Below, one piece after another: positions 9,510 through 19,139 of a stretch of 64,000 bases of DNA. The number at the start of each line of letters is the position of its first letter. Positions within the stretch are counted from its first letter, which is position 1. The notes under the pieces are model-generated. The model ran no database searches and had not been told where the DNA came from. It saw nothing but the letters and a program-made list of their open reading frames with translations. The translations under genes and the position numbers were made by a program. The DNA comes from Gymnopus androsaceus JB14 (taxonomy: Eukaryota > Basidiomycota > Agaricomycetes > Agaricales > Omphalotaceae), in NCBI GenBank assembly GCA_009733575.1, contig ML769443.1:19957-83956 (forward strand). The letters run 5' to 3'.

Positions 9510-11670
9510 GAGCAAAAACTGGCAGAAGCATAAGGAATTAGAAAGAGAAGATTGTTCATGGCTACGGTGAGTTTTCGCATTCTCATCTCTTAACTTTATA
9601 CCGACGTGTTTCTCAATGCTACTAGTTCGCAAAATGAACTCGAATAGCAATCGCAAGCCCTCGAGGTGGGAACGACTGTCAAGCATAAGAATATCTTGCT
9701 CATCAGAGCTGGTAAAAGCTCAATTGGTGTCGAAATTGTCGAGGGTTTGGTCTCTGGTGGCACGCACATTGTCATCACCACCTCCTGCTACGACCACTCC
9801 CCGGTTGAATACCACCAGTTGATTTCCCAGACCTTTGAAAGTCATGGATCTGCTCTTACCGTCGTACCTTTCAACCAGGGCTCAAAGAGCCCTCTTTGAC
9901 TTCATTCACACCACTCTCGGAATGGATCTCGACTTCATTCTTCCCTTTGCCGGAATTCCAGAGAACAGCCGCGAGATCGACGGTATCGACGACAAGTCCG
10001 ATTTGGTTGCGCCTGGGAAAGTTGTCAAGGTTAAGGGCCACATCTATTGCAATGGAAAGCCCGTTGTCGAAGTCGTTTCTGCATTCCTTTCTTCACCGAC
10101 TTCCCAAACACCTTCGAGTTGACTGAGGAACCGGACTACATCGTCACTTGGTTTGAGTGGGAAGATGAGTCCCGATCTCTCACCCCTGGACTTCCCCTTG
10201 TCTTCCAATTGCAGTCCAAGGTTTTGTTCAAGGATCGGGTCTCCTTCTGCGAGCTTTTGGTTACTGGTGACATCTTCATCCAAGATCAGTTGAAGAATTT
10301 CCACAAGGTTGGATCTGTTGACTTCCAGGCAGACGATGCGCATGGAAATCCCGTTGTTTCTTACCTTCAGAGGCACGGTGTTGCTCAAGGTCTTACTGTC
10401 CCCCTCGCCAACAAAGGCTATACCCTCACCAGCATGGAGGGTTCTACTTCTTTCTCCGCGCTTCTCACTAACGAACCCTACTCTGGCGTTTCGGGCGATT
10501 CCAACCCAATCCACATCAACCCATACTTCTCCTGCTATGCGGGTCTGCCTGGTACGATTACGCATGGCTTATGGTCCAGTGCTGCTACCCGTCGATACAA
10601 TTAGAACGTTGTTGCAAAGGAACATCCAGAACGTGTACTTTCGTGAGTCTCAAGTCTTTTTCCATGTATTTGACGCTGAATATCACCTTTTTTCTTTAGG
10701 TACAATGTTTCCTTTGTCAGAATGGTTCTTCCAGGAGAGGAGTTTACGGTCAACATACGCCATCTCGGTATGCGAGATGGCAACATTGTTGTCAAGGTCG
10801 AGACTGTAAACTCTTCCAGCGAGAAGGTCTTGGAGGGTTCAGTGGAGGTTTCTCAAACTATGACTTCCTATCGTCTTTAACGGACAAGGATCGCAGGAGC
10901 CTGGTATGGTATGGATCTCTACAACACCTCTCCCGCTGCTCGTGCTGTCTGGGACAGTGCTGACGAACATTGTCGCGCGGTATATGGATTCTCCATCGTC
11001 AAAAATGTCAAGGACAACCCGAAGGACAAGACTATCCATTTCGGTGGTATCAAAGGGCAGGCCATCCGCCAACGCTACATGGAGATGTCCTATGATACTG
11101 ATAAGGACGGGCACGTCAAGACCCTCCCCCTCTTCGCGGACATCGTCATTCTTACTCCCAAGTACACCTTCAACCACCGTAATGGTGTACTCTTTGCTCA
11201 GATCGCACTCGTCGTTACTGAGAAGGCGGCATTCGAAGACATGCGGGCCAAAGGGTTTGTCCAGACCGACTGTGCGTTTGCTGGTCACTCCCTCGGTGAA
11301 TATTCTGCTTTGGCGTCTATCGCCAATGTTCTCACCATATCTGCTCTTGTCGATATCATCTTTTATTGTGGAATTACGATGCAGCGCGCTGTCGAACGTG
11401 ATTTGGAAAACTGTTCCAACTACGCTATGTGCGCAGTCAATCCGAGCCTAATCTCCAAAGAGCTTTGAGAGAGGTAGTTGATACTATTTCTCAGCTCACT
11501 GGAACTCTTTTGGAGATTGTTAACTAATGTTGAGGTATGTGGTCTATTTTTCTGTTGCCATTTTCTTACTTATTTATTACAGGGACAACAATACGTATGC
11601 GCTGGAGAGCTGGTCGCGCTGCAGACCATGATGAACGTCTCAAGGGTCAAGATACGTAACGCTAATGTCA
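9510..11670 (+). pseudogene. Fatty acid synthase pseudogene: alpha-subunit KR fused to beta-subunit DH/MPT
   Basis: The first part (to about 9996) reads as the ketoreductase of the fungal FAS alpha subunit ([48 protein letters not shown]). Without a break it continues as the beta-subunit dehydratase ([65 protein letters not shown]) and the malonyl/palmitoyl transferase with its nucleophile motif GHSLGEYSA (about 11280-11310). Introns are retained (about 10650-10700 and 11536-11581). Inactivating changes: frameshifts near 9895, 10085, 10865-10905 and 11520, and TAG at about 10602. In fused basidiomycete FAS the order is beta then alpha, so KR followed by DH requires a rearrangement. Homology ends near 11665. 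Confidence 0.88.
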
Positions 11671-11684
11671 CTACTCCTAAACGT

Positions 11685-11794
11685 GCCTCAGTGGTGTAGA
11701 GGTTATTATACCTGGTTCAATTAATTACTGTCAACGCTGTCAACGCTGTCGAATGTGAGAGCAGGTGACATGGGTTCGATTCCCTTCTGAGGCA
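11685..11794 (+). tRNA. tRNA or tRNA-like locus, apparently interrupted; anticodon not resolved
   Basis: A perfect 7-bp acceptor stem pairs GCCTCAG (11685-11691) with CTGAGGC (11787-11793), plus discriminator A. An A-box-like TGGTGTAGAGG follows the 5' strand, and a B box GGTTCGATTCC sits in the T arm (one T-T mismatch in its stem). CCTGG (11711-11715) can pair with GCAGG (11761-11765) as an anticodon stem. Between them lie about 45 nt including a tandem TGTCAACGC repeat, so there is either an intron or an insertion. A T-rich pol III terminator (TTATTTTT) follows at once. It could be a working intron-containing tRNA or a tRNA pseudogene. Confidence 0.6.
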
Positions 11795-11802
11795 TTATTT
11801 TT
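11795..11802 (+). terminator. RNA polymerase III terminator
   Basis: TTATTTTT directly after the 3' end of the tRNA-like gene, matching the oligo-T stop of pol III genes. Confidence 0.5.
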
Positions 11803-11984
11803 CTACTCTTTTGTGGCATTAAAAGTGAATGGTGGATGTGGCAGCATCAACGCAACTTTGGGTTTTGCTTTGACTATTTAGTACTAGTGTTGCCAGTAGT
11901 AGAGTAGATGCAATATTACTACTAGTATTCATTGAAGTCTGTGCAAAAGAGATAACTACAAAAAGTGCCTAAAATGAGCCTGAT

Positions 11985-12221
11985 AATATATCTAACCAGG
12001 GGTAGCCTAGATTAGCCTCACAGGATAGCCTAGATTAGCCCTACTGGATAGCCTAGATTAACCCTAGAGGCTAATCTAGACTAACCTCAGGTACCCTCAG
12101 GTACCCTGGGTCACCCAGGCTACCCAGGCTACCCAGGCTATCTCAGGCTATCTCAGGTCAGCCTCTAGGGGTAGCCTCAGTTTTCCCAGGCTAATGCAGG
12201 TCCAGAGCATTTTTGCTGATG
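11985..12221. repeat. Low-complexity GCCTAGATTAGCC / CCAGGCTA block with one foldback-family end
   Basis: Imperfect tandem copies of TAGCCTAGATTAGCC, followed by (CCAGGCTA)n and partial reverse complements of these, so much of it can fold back. It ends at 12221 with ATTTTTGCTGATG, the right-end motif of the foldback family seen complete at 13893, 31101, 55637 and 56949. No matching left end is seen. It abuts, and probably truncates, the Gypsy protease region. Confidence 0.55.
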
Positions 12222-12222
12222 T

Positions 12223-13774
12223 TGATGCATGATCTGGTTGCTCCGCAATCTAGAAGTGCGTCTGCTTCTATTTGATTGCCTTTTGTGATGTCTTCAATTA
12301 TGACCGATAATTTAAGGTCTTTGCCTTTTGTTCCTCTTATGAAACGTTTGCATTTGAAGTTATTGACTGCTTCAATTGCATCAGGTACCGACAATTTCCT
12401 TATTTCCGTTACCGTTTGATCCGTTATTTCCCGTCATCGGTTATTAGGGACCCAGGTCCGTAATTCCCTGATTGCTCGAGAGTCATTTGATGTCCGAATG
12501 TTAGTTAACCAGCCATTCCGAAGAATTCAGAGCGAACTTTACAGGATTTTCAGTCTTTTTTGGAGATGGCAAAATAGGAGTAGATTCAGGTGTATTTATC
12601 GTATATGAAATACCACTATCAACATATATAGAGCTGTCCATGTCCGAAACTGACTGAGACTCAACAGGACCTGTGTTCACTGTTGAGATTTCACAAAACC
12701 CCAGAGCTTCCCGAGCTCTGCCTGATCTTCCTCGTTCAACGTCATAAACGCCTGACGTATTGTTTCTCGTTTATTCAGGCAATCTCTCTTCATATGTCCG
12801 GGTTGTCCACACCCAAAACATTTGAATGGGCCTCGTGTTCTGCCCTGGTCTAACTCCATTGGTTGACCGCTTCCTCCGTAGGTGACACTGGTGCCATCCT
12901 GTTGATGAGGTTGGGATGTTTGTGGAGTTGTTTTGGGTGTTTGCACCTGAGGAGTGGTTTTCTGAGTGGAGTACCACTGATTTCCGAAGCCCCATTGCTT
13001 TGTCTCATTATTCCTCCTTCTCCAAAGGTCATCAAGGTCAACACACCTCTTCTTCCATTCGCTGAAAGTGTCGGGTAGGATTCTGACACTATAAATACTG
13101 TCAATAATGGATTTATTGACTGCACATGTTATTTTTTGCAGGACATGTGTATCGTCCTCTCCATATTCTGCAGTACTGACTAGTACTTCGAAACGTTCAA
13201 AGAATGCTGCTGCGGTTTTGTCTTTTCCTTGACGAATTCTTTCAAATCTTTCTCTGGCATTGGCGTGCCTTGCCGTATCCAGGTATTGGTTATCAAGTTT
13301 CTTCATGAAATACATCCAAGTTGTATTCCATGTTCCTTCATCTTCTGAGTAGTAAACGTGATACTGGTTTTCAACCCAGTCTCGTACTTTCTCTCCTTCC
13401 ATGTAGGAGATTGTGACGTTGATTCGTTCATCGTCTGATCAAATCTTGTTCTTTGGGTCATTAACCCAGGTGATTAGTTTACGCTTCCATTTGCGGAAGC
13501 TCTCTTTATCTCCTTTAAACATTGGAGGTTCCTTCAAGAGAGACTTTCCACTAGTGGAAGTCGTGTTTTCTGCTCCTGGACGTGTTACGGTCCATCCTTC
13601 CCGTATGAGGAATTTGGCGAGTTGTTCCGGGGTGGGAACAGGAGCAGGTTGGGGATTGGTTGGAGCAGGGTTAGCGTTAGATTGTGGTTCAGACATGGTG
13701 GATATAGATGATAGAGGGGTTGTAGTTTGGTCAGATGGAGTGGGAGGTCTGGAGTTACGAGCTCGATAAGTCAT
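12223..13774 (-). pseudogene. Ty3/Gypsy-type gag and start of pol, broken
   Basis: On the minus strand 13774-12677 encodes a Gag-like protein: a Pro/Thr-rich N-terminus, a helical capsid-like region (PPMFKGDKESFRKWKRKL... LDNQYLDTARHANARERFE) and a CCHC zinc knuckle (CFGCGQPGHMKRDC). One in-frame TGA at 13438-13436 splits it; the frame is the same on both sides. About 280 bp further on, 12394-12223 carries an aspartic-protease-like site (ADALLDCGATRSC; the usual D-S/T-G is D-C-G). Reverse transcriptase and integrase are absent because the element is cut at 12221. It has the broad pattern of a fungal LTR retrotransposon. Confidence 0.8.
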
Positions 13775-13892
13775 ACGATCCAGAATGGTGAGAGGTGAAT
13801 GTGATCAACAACTCTCGGAATATAAAATGATGAAAAAGAAGATAAAAGAAATAGAAAGGTGGAGGAATAGGAATGCAATGAAATGGATATAA

Positions 13893-14278
13893 CATCAGCA
13901 AAAACTGTTTTGGGCCCAGGAGGATCTAAGGTCACCTAGTCCTCTTAGGCAACCTGAGGCATCCTAGTTGGCCCAGGAAAAAGGGTAAAACTTTGGACAC
14001 CTCAGGTATCCTAGTCATCCTAGGTGTCCTGGGAGATCCTGGGGCATCCTGGGGCATCCTGAGGCATCCTGGGATGGAACTTTTATCCTAGGATGACTCA
14101 GGATGCCCCAGGATGCCCCAGGACATCCCAGGATCTCCCAGGACACCTAGGATGACTAGGATACCTGAGGTGTCCAAAGTTTTACCCTTTTTCCTGGGCC
14201 AACTAGGATGCCTCAGGTTGCCTAAGAGGACTAGGTGACCTTAGATCCTCCTGGGCCCAAAACAGTTTTTTTCTGATG
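13893..14278. mobile_element. Foldback element, 386 bp, CATCAG-ended family, TSD AA
   Basis: Starts CATCAGCAAAAACTG and ends CAGTTTTTTTCTGATG, flanked on both sides by AA (13891-13892 and 14279-14280). The two halves are near-perfect inverted copies of about 180 bp, built from CAGGATGCC / GGCATCCTG-like units, so the single strand would form one long hairpin. There is no coding capacity, so it must be non-autonomous. It sits just upstream of gag inside the Gypsy element. Confidence 0.85.
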
Positions 14279-14511
14279 AATGCAAAATGTGTAAGGGTTG
14301 TGTGAAGAGTGTTCACAAACAGTCTTTGCACTTGTCTTGCTGACTTAACACGGCTCTCCGACTAGGAATGGAGCAATGTTCCGTGTGCTATGACCCCTCT
14401 CCGAAGATTGGTTATCAGTCAAAGGCTTTCAACTACCAGTACTACAAGTTGGACTCAACGTTACTCATGTTGTACTATAGGTGTCTATAAGTCTAATTGG
14501 GTGCAAAGATC

Positions 14512-15149
14512 TGTAAGGCAAAAGGTTGGTAGAACGGTAAGCGTAGTGTGCGGGATGAAAGAATTATGATTGCGTAGTGTGGAATACAAAATGTGAAATC
14601 TTGAGTAGCAAGAGATCACAACAATGTTGAAGAATACTGTCGACCAGTTATCAACAACGAGCAACGATCCATGACAAGTGGAAGAGAGTAGCTTCAATCT
14701 TCTGTCAGCGACTAGTTCCCCACAACACGAGGTACCAGGCATCACGACTTCCGACTTAGGCAAAGACAAGAATGATGAGGAAAAGAGAAGAAGATGATAT
14801 TGAGAACTAGGAGGTATTGACAAGATTGAAGCTAAGGACTAAGCTACAGCTACAACTACTTATATACTAAAGTACAAACCCTAAGCCCTATACCCTATAC
14901 CCTGACCGTGCGGTAACAATGCATGAAATGATAAAAGACAACAAGTAAACAACAATAAGTAATGATAGGTCGATTGTACAAGTATGGACATGTTAGCATG
15001 TGTTATGATCGGAAACGATCATACTCTGATCGACAAAACCTAATTAGTACAGCTGCGCGTCTAACGCGTTTATATGATATACAAGAGTAAATAAAGGGAA
15101 ATGATAAGGAATAATGCCATGTGTCTGATAAGATAAGAACGTTCGTAAC
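14512..15149 (-). repeat. Probable 5' LTR of the Gypsy element
   Basis: On the minus strand this region begins TGTTACGAACG (from 15149), contains a TATA-like GTATATAAG near 14861, and could end in CCTTACA near 14512, before the gag leader. The order LTR-leader-gag fits. The second LTR is not in the window, so the boundaries cannot be checked by comparing copies. Confidence 0.45.
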
Positions 15150-15380
15150 ACTAGGTCTCCTAGGACACCCAGGACACCCAGGACACCTAGGTCTCCCAGG
15201 CTTTCATAAGTCCACCCCCTTATTCCTGGGCTTCTTGAAGGAATCCTGAGGGAACCTGAGGAAACTTGAGGAAGCCTGAGGAAGCCTGAGGAAGCCTGAG
15301 GAAGCCTGAGGAAGCCTGAGGAAGCCTGAGGAAGCCTGAGGAAGCCTGGGAAGCCTGAGGCAACTTGAGGTAACCTAGGG
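15150..15380. repeat. Minisatellite (GAGGAAGCCT)n and CCAGGACAC block
   Basis: About nine near-perfect tandem copies of the decamer GAGGAAGCCT lie between about 15266 and 15358. They are preceded by CCAGGACACCCAGGACA-type repeats. Pure repeat; the open frame on the other strand is an artefact of the period. Confidence 0.85.
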
Positions 15381-15870
15381 ATACTTCTGCTGAGTTATAC
15401 AACCCAAAAAATAATTCTCATACTTTATTATTCAGCTGTATCTTTTTGCTCAATTTCCACATTTATATCACTTAAACCTTATTATCTTATTAAACTCATG
15501 GATTTTTGAATTATTTAAAGTGAACTTATTTTTCGAGACTCATTAATGTTTTACTGGCCTTAACTTATGACTCGGAACACCTCACCTAAGTATTTTTAAG
15601 TCAAGTTCAAGTAGACTAACATATTTATCAAGTTACCTGTTACTTCATGATGAATCTGATTTGACCCCATCAACAGACTTTTAATTGTACGCAGTCTACA
15701 GGCGCCCACGCGGTTCGGCGCTTATTTTGGCGCTTATTTTACGCAATTATATGTTGATAAATTCCAATAATTGGGGTGTCTACTGTTCTTTTAATGATAT
15801 TTATACACATTATAATTCAATGTACTAGTTTATTGGAGCTATTTAGCTTGTAATCCTAGTTCTAGATAAA
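15381..15870. other. AT-rich intergenic; nothing seen
   Basis: No open frames of substance, no repeats matching others in the window. Confidence 0.5.
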
Positions 15871-16203
15871 TCTCAGGCTGTCCCAGGCTTTCCCAGGCTT
15901 ATTCCCAGGCTTCCTCAGGTCTTCTCCATGCAGGCTGCCCCAGGTTCTACCTACTCAGGTTGATACTCAGGTTGTGTTCAGGTTGCACTTAGGTTGTGCT
16001 CAGGTTGTGTTCAGGCTGCAAGAAGGCTCCCTCTGGTGATATCAGGATTTGGGCATATTCCTAGGTAGCCTAAGTCACTCTCAAGTGATATTAGGATTTG
16101 GGCATATTCCTAGGTGGCCTAAGTCACCCAGGCTGCCCAGGTTGCCCAGGTCATATTAGTCTAACCTATAGGCTATCCCAGACCCAGACCATTTTTGCTG
16201 ATG
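15871..16203. repeat. CCAGGCT / CAGGTTGTG low-complexity block with one foldback-family end
   Basis: Degenerate repeats of CCCAGGCT and CAGGTTGTGCT, plus a duplicated segment (TATTAGGATTTGGGCATATT-like, at about 16040 and 16090). It ends at 16203 with CCATTTTTGCTGATG, the same right end as at 12221. No left end found. Confidence 0.55.
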
Positions 16204-17401
16204 AGGATTGTTACAGGAGGGACCATACTGTTTCAGAATTTTTGGGGACAGTTATGAGTGTGTTCTTGGCAGCCGTGACCGTTTACGAGATGGTCTAGAG
16301 CAATAATAACAATCAAAATATATCAAAACTCATTTATATTTGGTCGCTAGTAAAATACAAGTTAGTTACATTTTGCCGAGTCTTGGCTGCAAGCGCGGTA
16401 AAAAACAAGTTAACTTGATTGAATTGAACAAGTTAGCAAAACAAGTTACTTTGCTCACACTCCGCTGGACGTTGATGCCGGATGTTTCTCATTCTGGCAT
16501 CTGACACATGTTTGCAGTCGGTACTATCGATGACCCGGAGGTTTAAAAAATCACAGTAAATTGCTTGCGGTGCTTGCACATCACAGTCTTTCTGCTTGTA
16601 AATTTTAATATAAGGTCTTGTACATACTTCAAAGGCATCTGTCTATTTACATTGAAGACATATTTCAAGGAAAAAATTCAGGATTTTTGAACTTGTGCGA
16701 AATCACACTTTTTTCAGGTTCACATCAGGTTCTTGATTTTTAGAGCCACAAATACTTCACGGGCAAGTATAAGCTTTTAACAGTACCTTTGGTACATGTA
16801 TATAATTAGTACTGCCAGCCCGTTAAAGTGCCCGACGTGTGGTTGTTGTTTCGCGAGCAAAGATGCCAAAAAAGTGCAGTTTCGGACACCGCCAATTGCC
16901 GTTAAGCGCTCTTTTAACTTCTCCGCCAATTTCAAGGGTCTTGTTGGCTCCCTCTGGTATCCTTCCAGACATCTTTTAAAAATCACCAAAGTCAATGAAA
17001 AGACTCTTTATCATCTTAAATATAGTCTCTCAAAATCCGGGAGCCATCCAGTGAGAACTGAAAAAGCTTTTCTATATAGACTTTTTTTTTTTGACTTCCG
17101 GGTCATCGATAGTAGCCTGGAACACACCGGAATCCGATCGAGGTTTCCGAAGAGGTCCGAAGAGGTACGACTCCTGTCTCAGTCTCACTTGCTGCTTTCT
17201 TAGAGTCGCGTTCAGGCCGTGTTCCAACGCGTTCCTTTCCACGTCTAATGACAGAAACAAGGCAGAAAAATGCGGAGTGAAGCTGAGGCAGGGAGGGCGA
17301 AATCTAATGAGATCCAATATTTTTTTGTTCCTGTCAAAGTGGTAAATGTGAGGTATGAGAATTAGTCCGACTGAATCGCATCTTGTTTTCGAACTCCCAT
17401 C
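16204..17401. other. Intergenic; no supported gene
   Basis: Contains a frame at 16796-17203 with a CPTCGCC motif, but it has no splice-consistent extension, no family similarity I can see, and a competing frame on the other strand. The stretch up to the next gene is probably its promoter region. Confidence 0.4.
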
Positions 17402-18436
17402 ATGGACATCACCCCGCAAGACTTGTGTCTTTCTCCTGAAAGCACTTTCGAGCCCGACTCGAAACGACGATGCTGTTTCCGTTTCCCTTTGGCCATCAGG
17501 CTCTTCCCTCGAAACATCGTGCATTTCACCTGTAAAAACATTCGCAAATTATTTCAACTCTCAGTTGGTCCACCTCCTCGATTCCCCATCGAGATAATCC
17601 AACTAATCATCCACGAAGCTTGGGCAATACCACTCACAACCCCCGAACGGGTCCAATTCACCAAATCGTCGCTCCTGGTCAATCTCAGCTGGATGCACCT
17701 GTTCGCTCGTGAATCCTGCATCCATGTACATCTACTCAGTGGTGAACATACCAAATACTGGTACAAGCCCATCACATCTGGTTCACCAAGTGTTTACTCC
17801 ACCATTGCAGGCCTAGATGGTCCCGCCGTCCGTCGTTTATGCCAAACCATTACCTTCCATTGTATAGATCCTCGCGACATCCCCCAACCTCCCGGCGCCA
17901 CGCATCCCACCCACCCCATGTGTACAGCTACGAATCTCATTTCGGGAATCGTACGAGGTGGGGGTTTCGACAACTTTGAGGGATGTGTGACAATGCAGCT
18001 ACCTCATACAGTGAACATTAAGTTGAAGCAGGAGGATATTGAATGGCTCTCCTCTCATGATACATACACACTCTTGACTATGCCCCAGTTCTGGCAGGTC
18101 AAGATAGCACTGAACGGGATATCAGAGCTCTACGATGTGCTTGAAAAGTTGGTGCTGTGGGTAATGCAAAGCCGATGGGAACGTGTCAGCTTAGGGACTG
18201 TTACTACTAATAGAGGCGGAGTACTGGATACTCTATGTGGAAGGGCTTGGGTGAGTACTAATAGTAGTATCTCCAAAGGCTTGCATGATCTACATTTGCT
18301 AACTCCGTTTGTACAGTTCTTTATCAGGTATAATGGTGATGCAGGTAAAGCTTCTAGTTCAGGTTCTGTGACTTTTCTCAATGCTGGAGATTATAATATT
18401 GGTGTCAAGATAGGATTTTTCCCTCCCTGTGAATAG
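17402..18436 (+). CDS. F-box-like hypothetical protein, single exon
   Basis: An unbroken 344-residue frame. Residues about 58-100 (PPRFPIEIIQLIIHEAW... FTKSSLLVNLSWMHLF) resemble the degenerate F-box-like start of the large mushroom F-box family, which links substrates to SCF ubiquitin ligases. The rest is a variable, probably alpha/beta scaffold with no named domain. No intron is needed. The N-terminal about 55 residues are Cys/Arg/Phe-rich and may not all be translated; the ATG at 17402 is simply the first in frame. It looks intact. Confidence 0.65.
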   Translation: MDITPQDLCLSPESTFEPDSKRRCCFRFPLAIRLFPRNIVHFTCKNIRKLFQLSVGPPPRFPIEIIQLIIHEAWAIPLTTPERVQFTKSSLLVNLSWMHLFARESCIHVHLLSGEHTKYWYKPITSGSPSVYSTIAGLDGPAVRRLCQTITFHCIDPRDIPQPPGATHPTHPMCTATNLISGIVRGGGFDNFEGCVTMQLPHTVNIKLKQEDIEWLSSHDTYTLLTMPQFWQVKIALNGISELYDVLEKLVLWVMQSRWERVSLGTVTTNRGGVLDTLCGRAWVSTNSSISKGLHDLHLLTPFVQFFIRYNGDAGKASSSGSVTFLNAGDYNIGVKIGFFPPCE

Positions 18437-19139
18437 CATCCCAGTATTATTTAATATTATCTATTTTCTTTTATATCTACATTAGCCTAGGCTCATCCAT
18501 TCTCCGATTTTGACTTGCACTGAGTCGTAAATTTATGACCATACGGTGACTTTGATTTGCTGCTAGTGATCACATCTCAATTTTGCCTCGCGAACTTTTT
18601 CCAAATACTTTCCCGCCGAAAAAGAATTAGGCCAATGATTAAGGAAGTATATCAATGGCACAGTAAACCCAGTTTAGTGATCCCCTGAACTGAAATAAAA
18701 AATAAATACACTACAGTGCCCGTATATCTGCCTCAGCCTTGACCGGTTCTGGTTCAGGATCTCTGTCAAGATGTTACTACTCAATGTCAACAAATTTTGT
18801 TGAGTCTGGCATAAAATTCTCTCGAGGAATGACAGCGCCAGATCCAGGCGAGAGGAGCAAAGCCGAGAGACGCTAAGGTATGGAAGCAGACGCCGTCGCA
18901 TTCCGTTTGAAAATATTCATCTCCGGAGGTTGTTGTGATTGCTGATAAGGTTAGGGTGACTGAGAAACGAAAGCACCATTTCAAGGTGGAGGAGTTGAGT
19001 TAAAGAAAGCGCGCGCGACGCGACTAGCCTAGATTAGAATGTATAGCGTCTTGGCACTCCCGGTAACTTTTACCTGCGTCGGCGTCTATTCTTGATCTAT
19101 CATCTTGGAAAAAACTACAAACGCTGAGGTTCACGATCC
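18437..19139. other. Intergenic; nothing supported
   Basis: No gene or repeat recognised; short frames only. Confidence 0.45.

Noticed and set aside
10044..10565. 173-codon minus-strand frame
   Set aside because: Shadow of the FAS dehydratase coding sequence on the plus strand.
10839..11288. 149-codon minus-strand frame
   Set aside because: Shadow of the FAS transferase region.
11716..11722. CAA as the anticodon (leucine) of the tRNA-like gene
   Set aside because: The gene lacks the long variable arm of leucine tRNAs, and the loop is interrupted, so the anticodon cannot be assigned.
13893..14278. Long hairpin as a transcription terminator or regulatory RNA
   Set aside because: Its shared ends, AA target duplication and relatives elsewhere show that it is a transposed element.
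15220..15402. Possible CRISPR-like or repeat-protein signal
   Set aside because: Perfect 10-bp tandem repeat without spacers: a minisatellite in a fungal genome. The apparent repetitive protein is an artefact of the period.
16796..17203. Frame with a CPTCGCC motif resembling a zinc-binding site
   Set aside because: Isolated motif, no second half, no homologue recognised, competing antisense frame.
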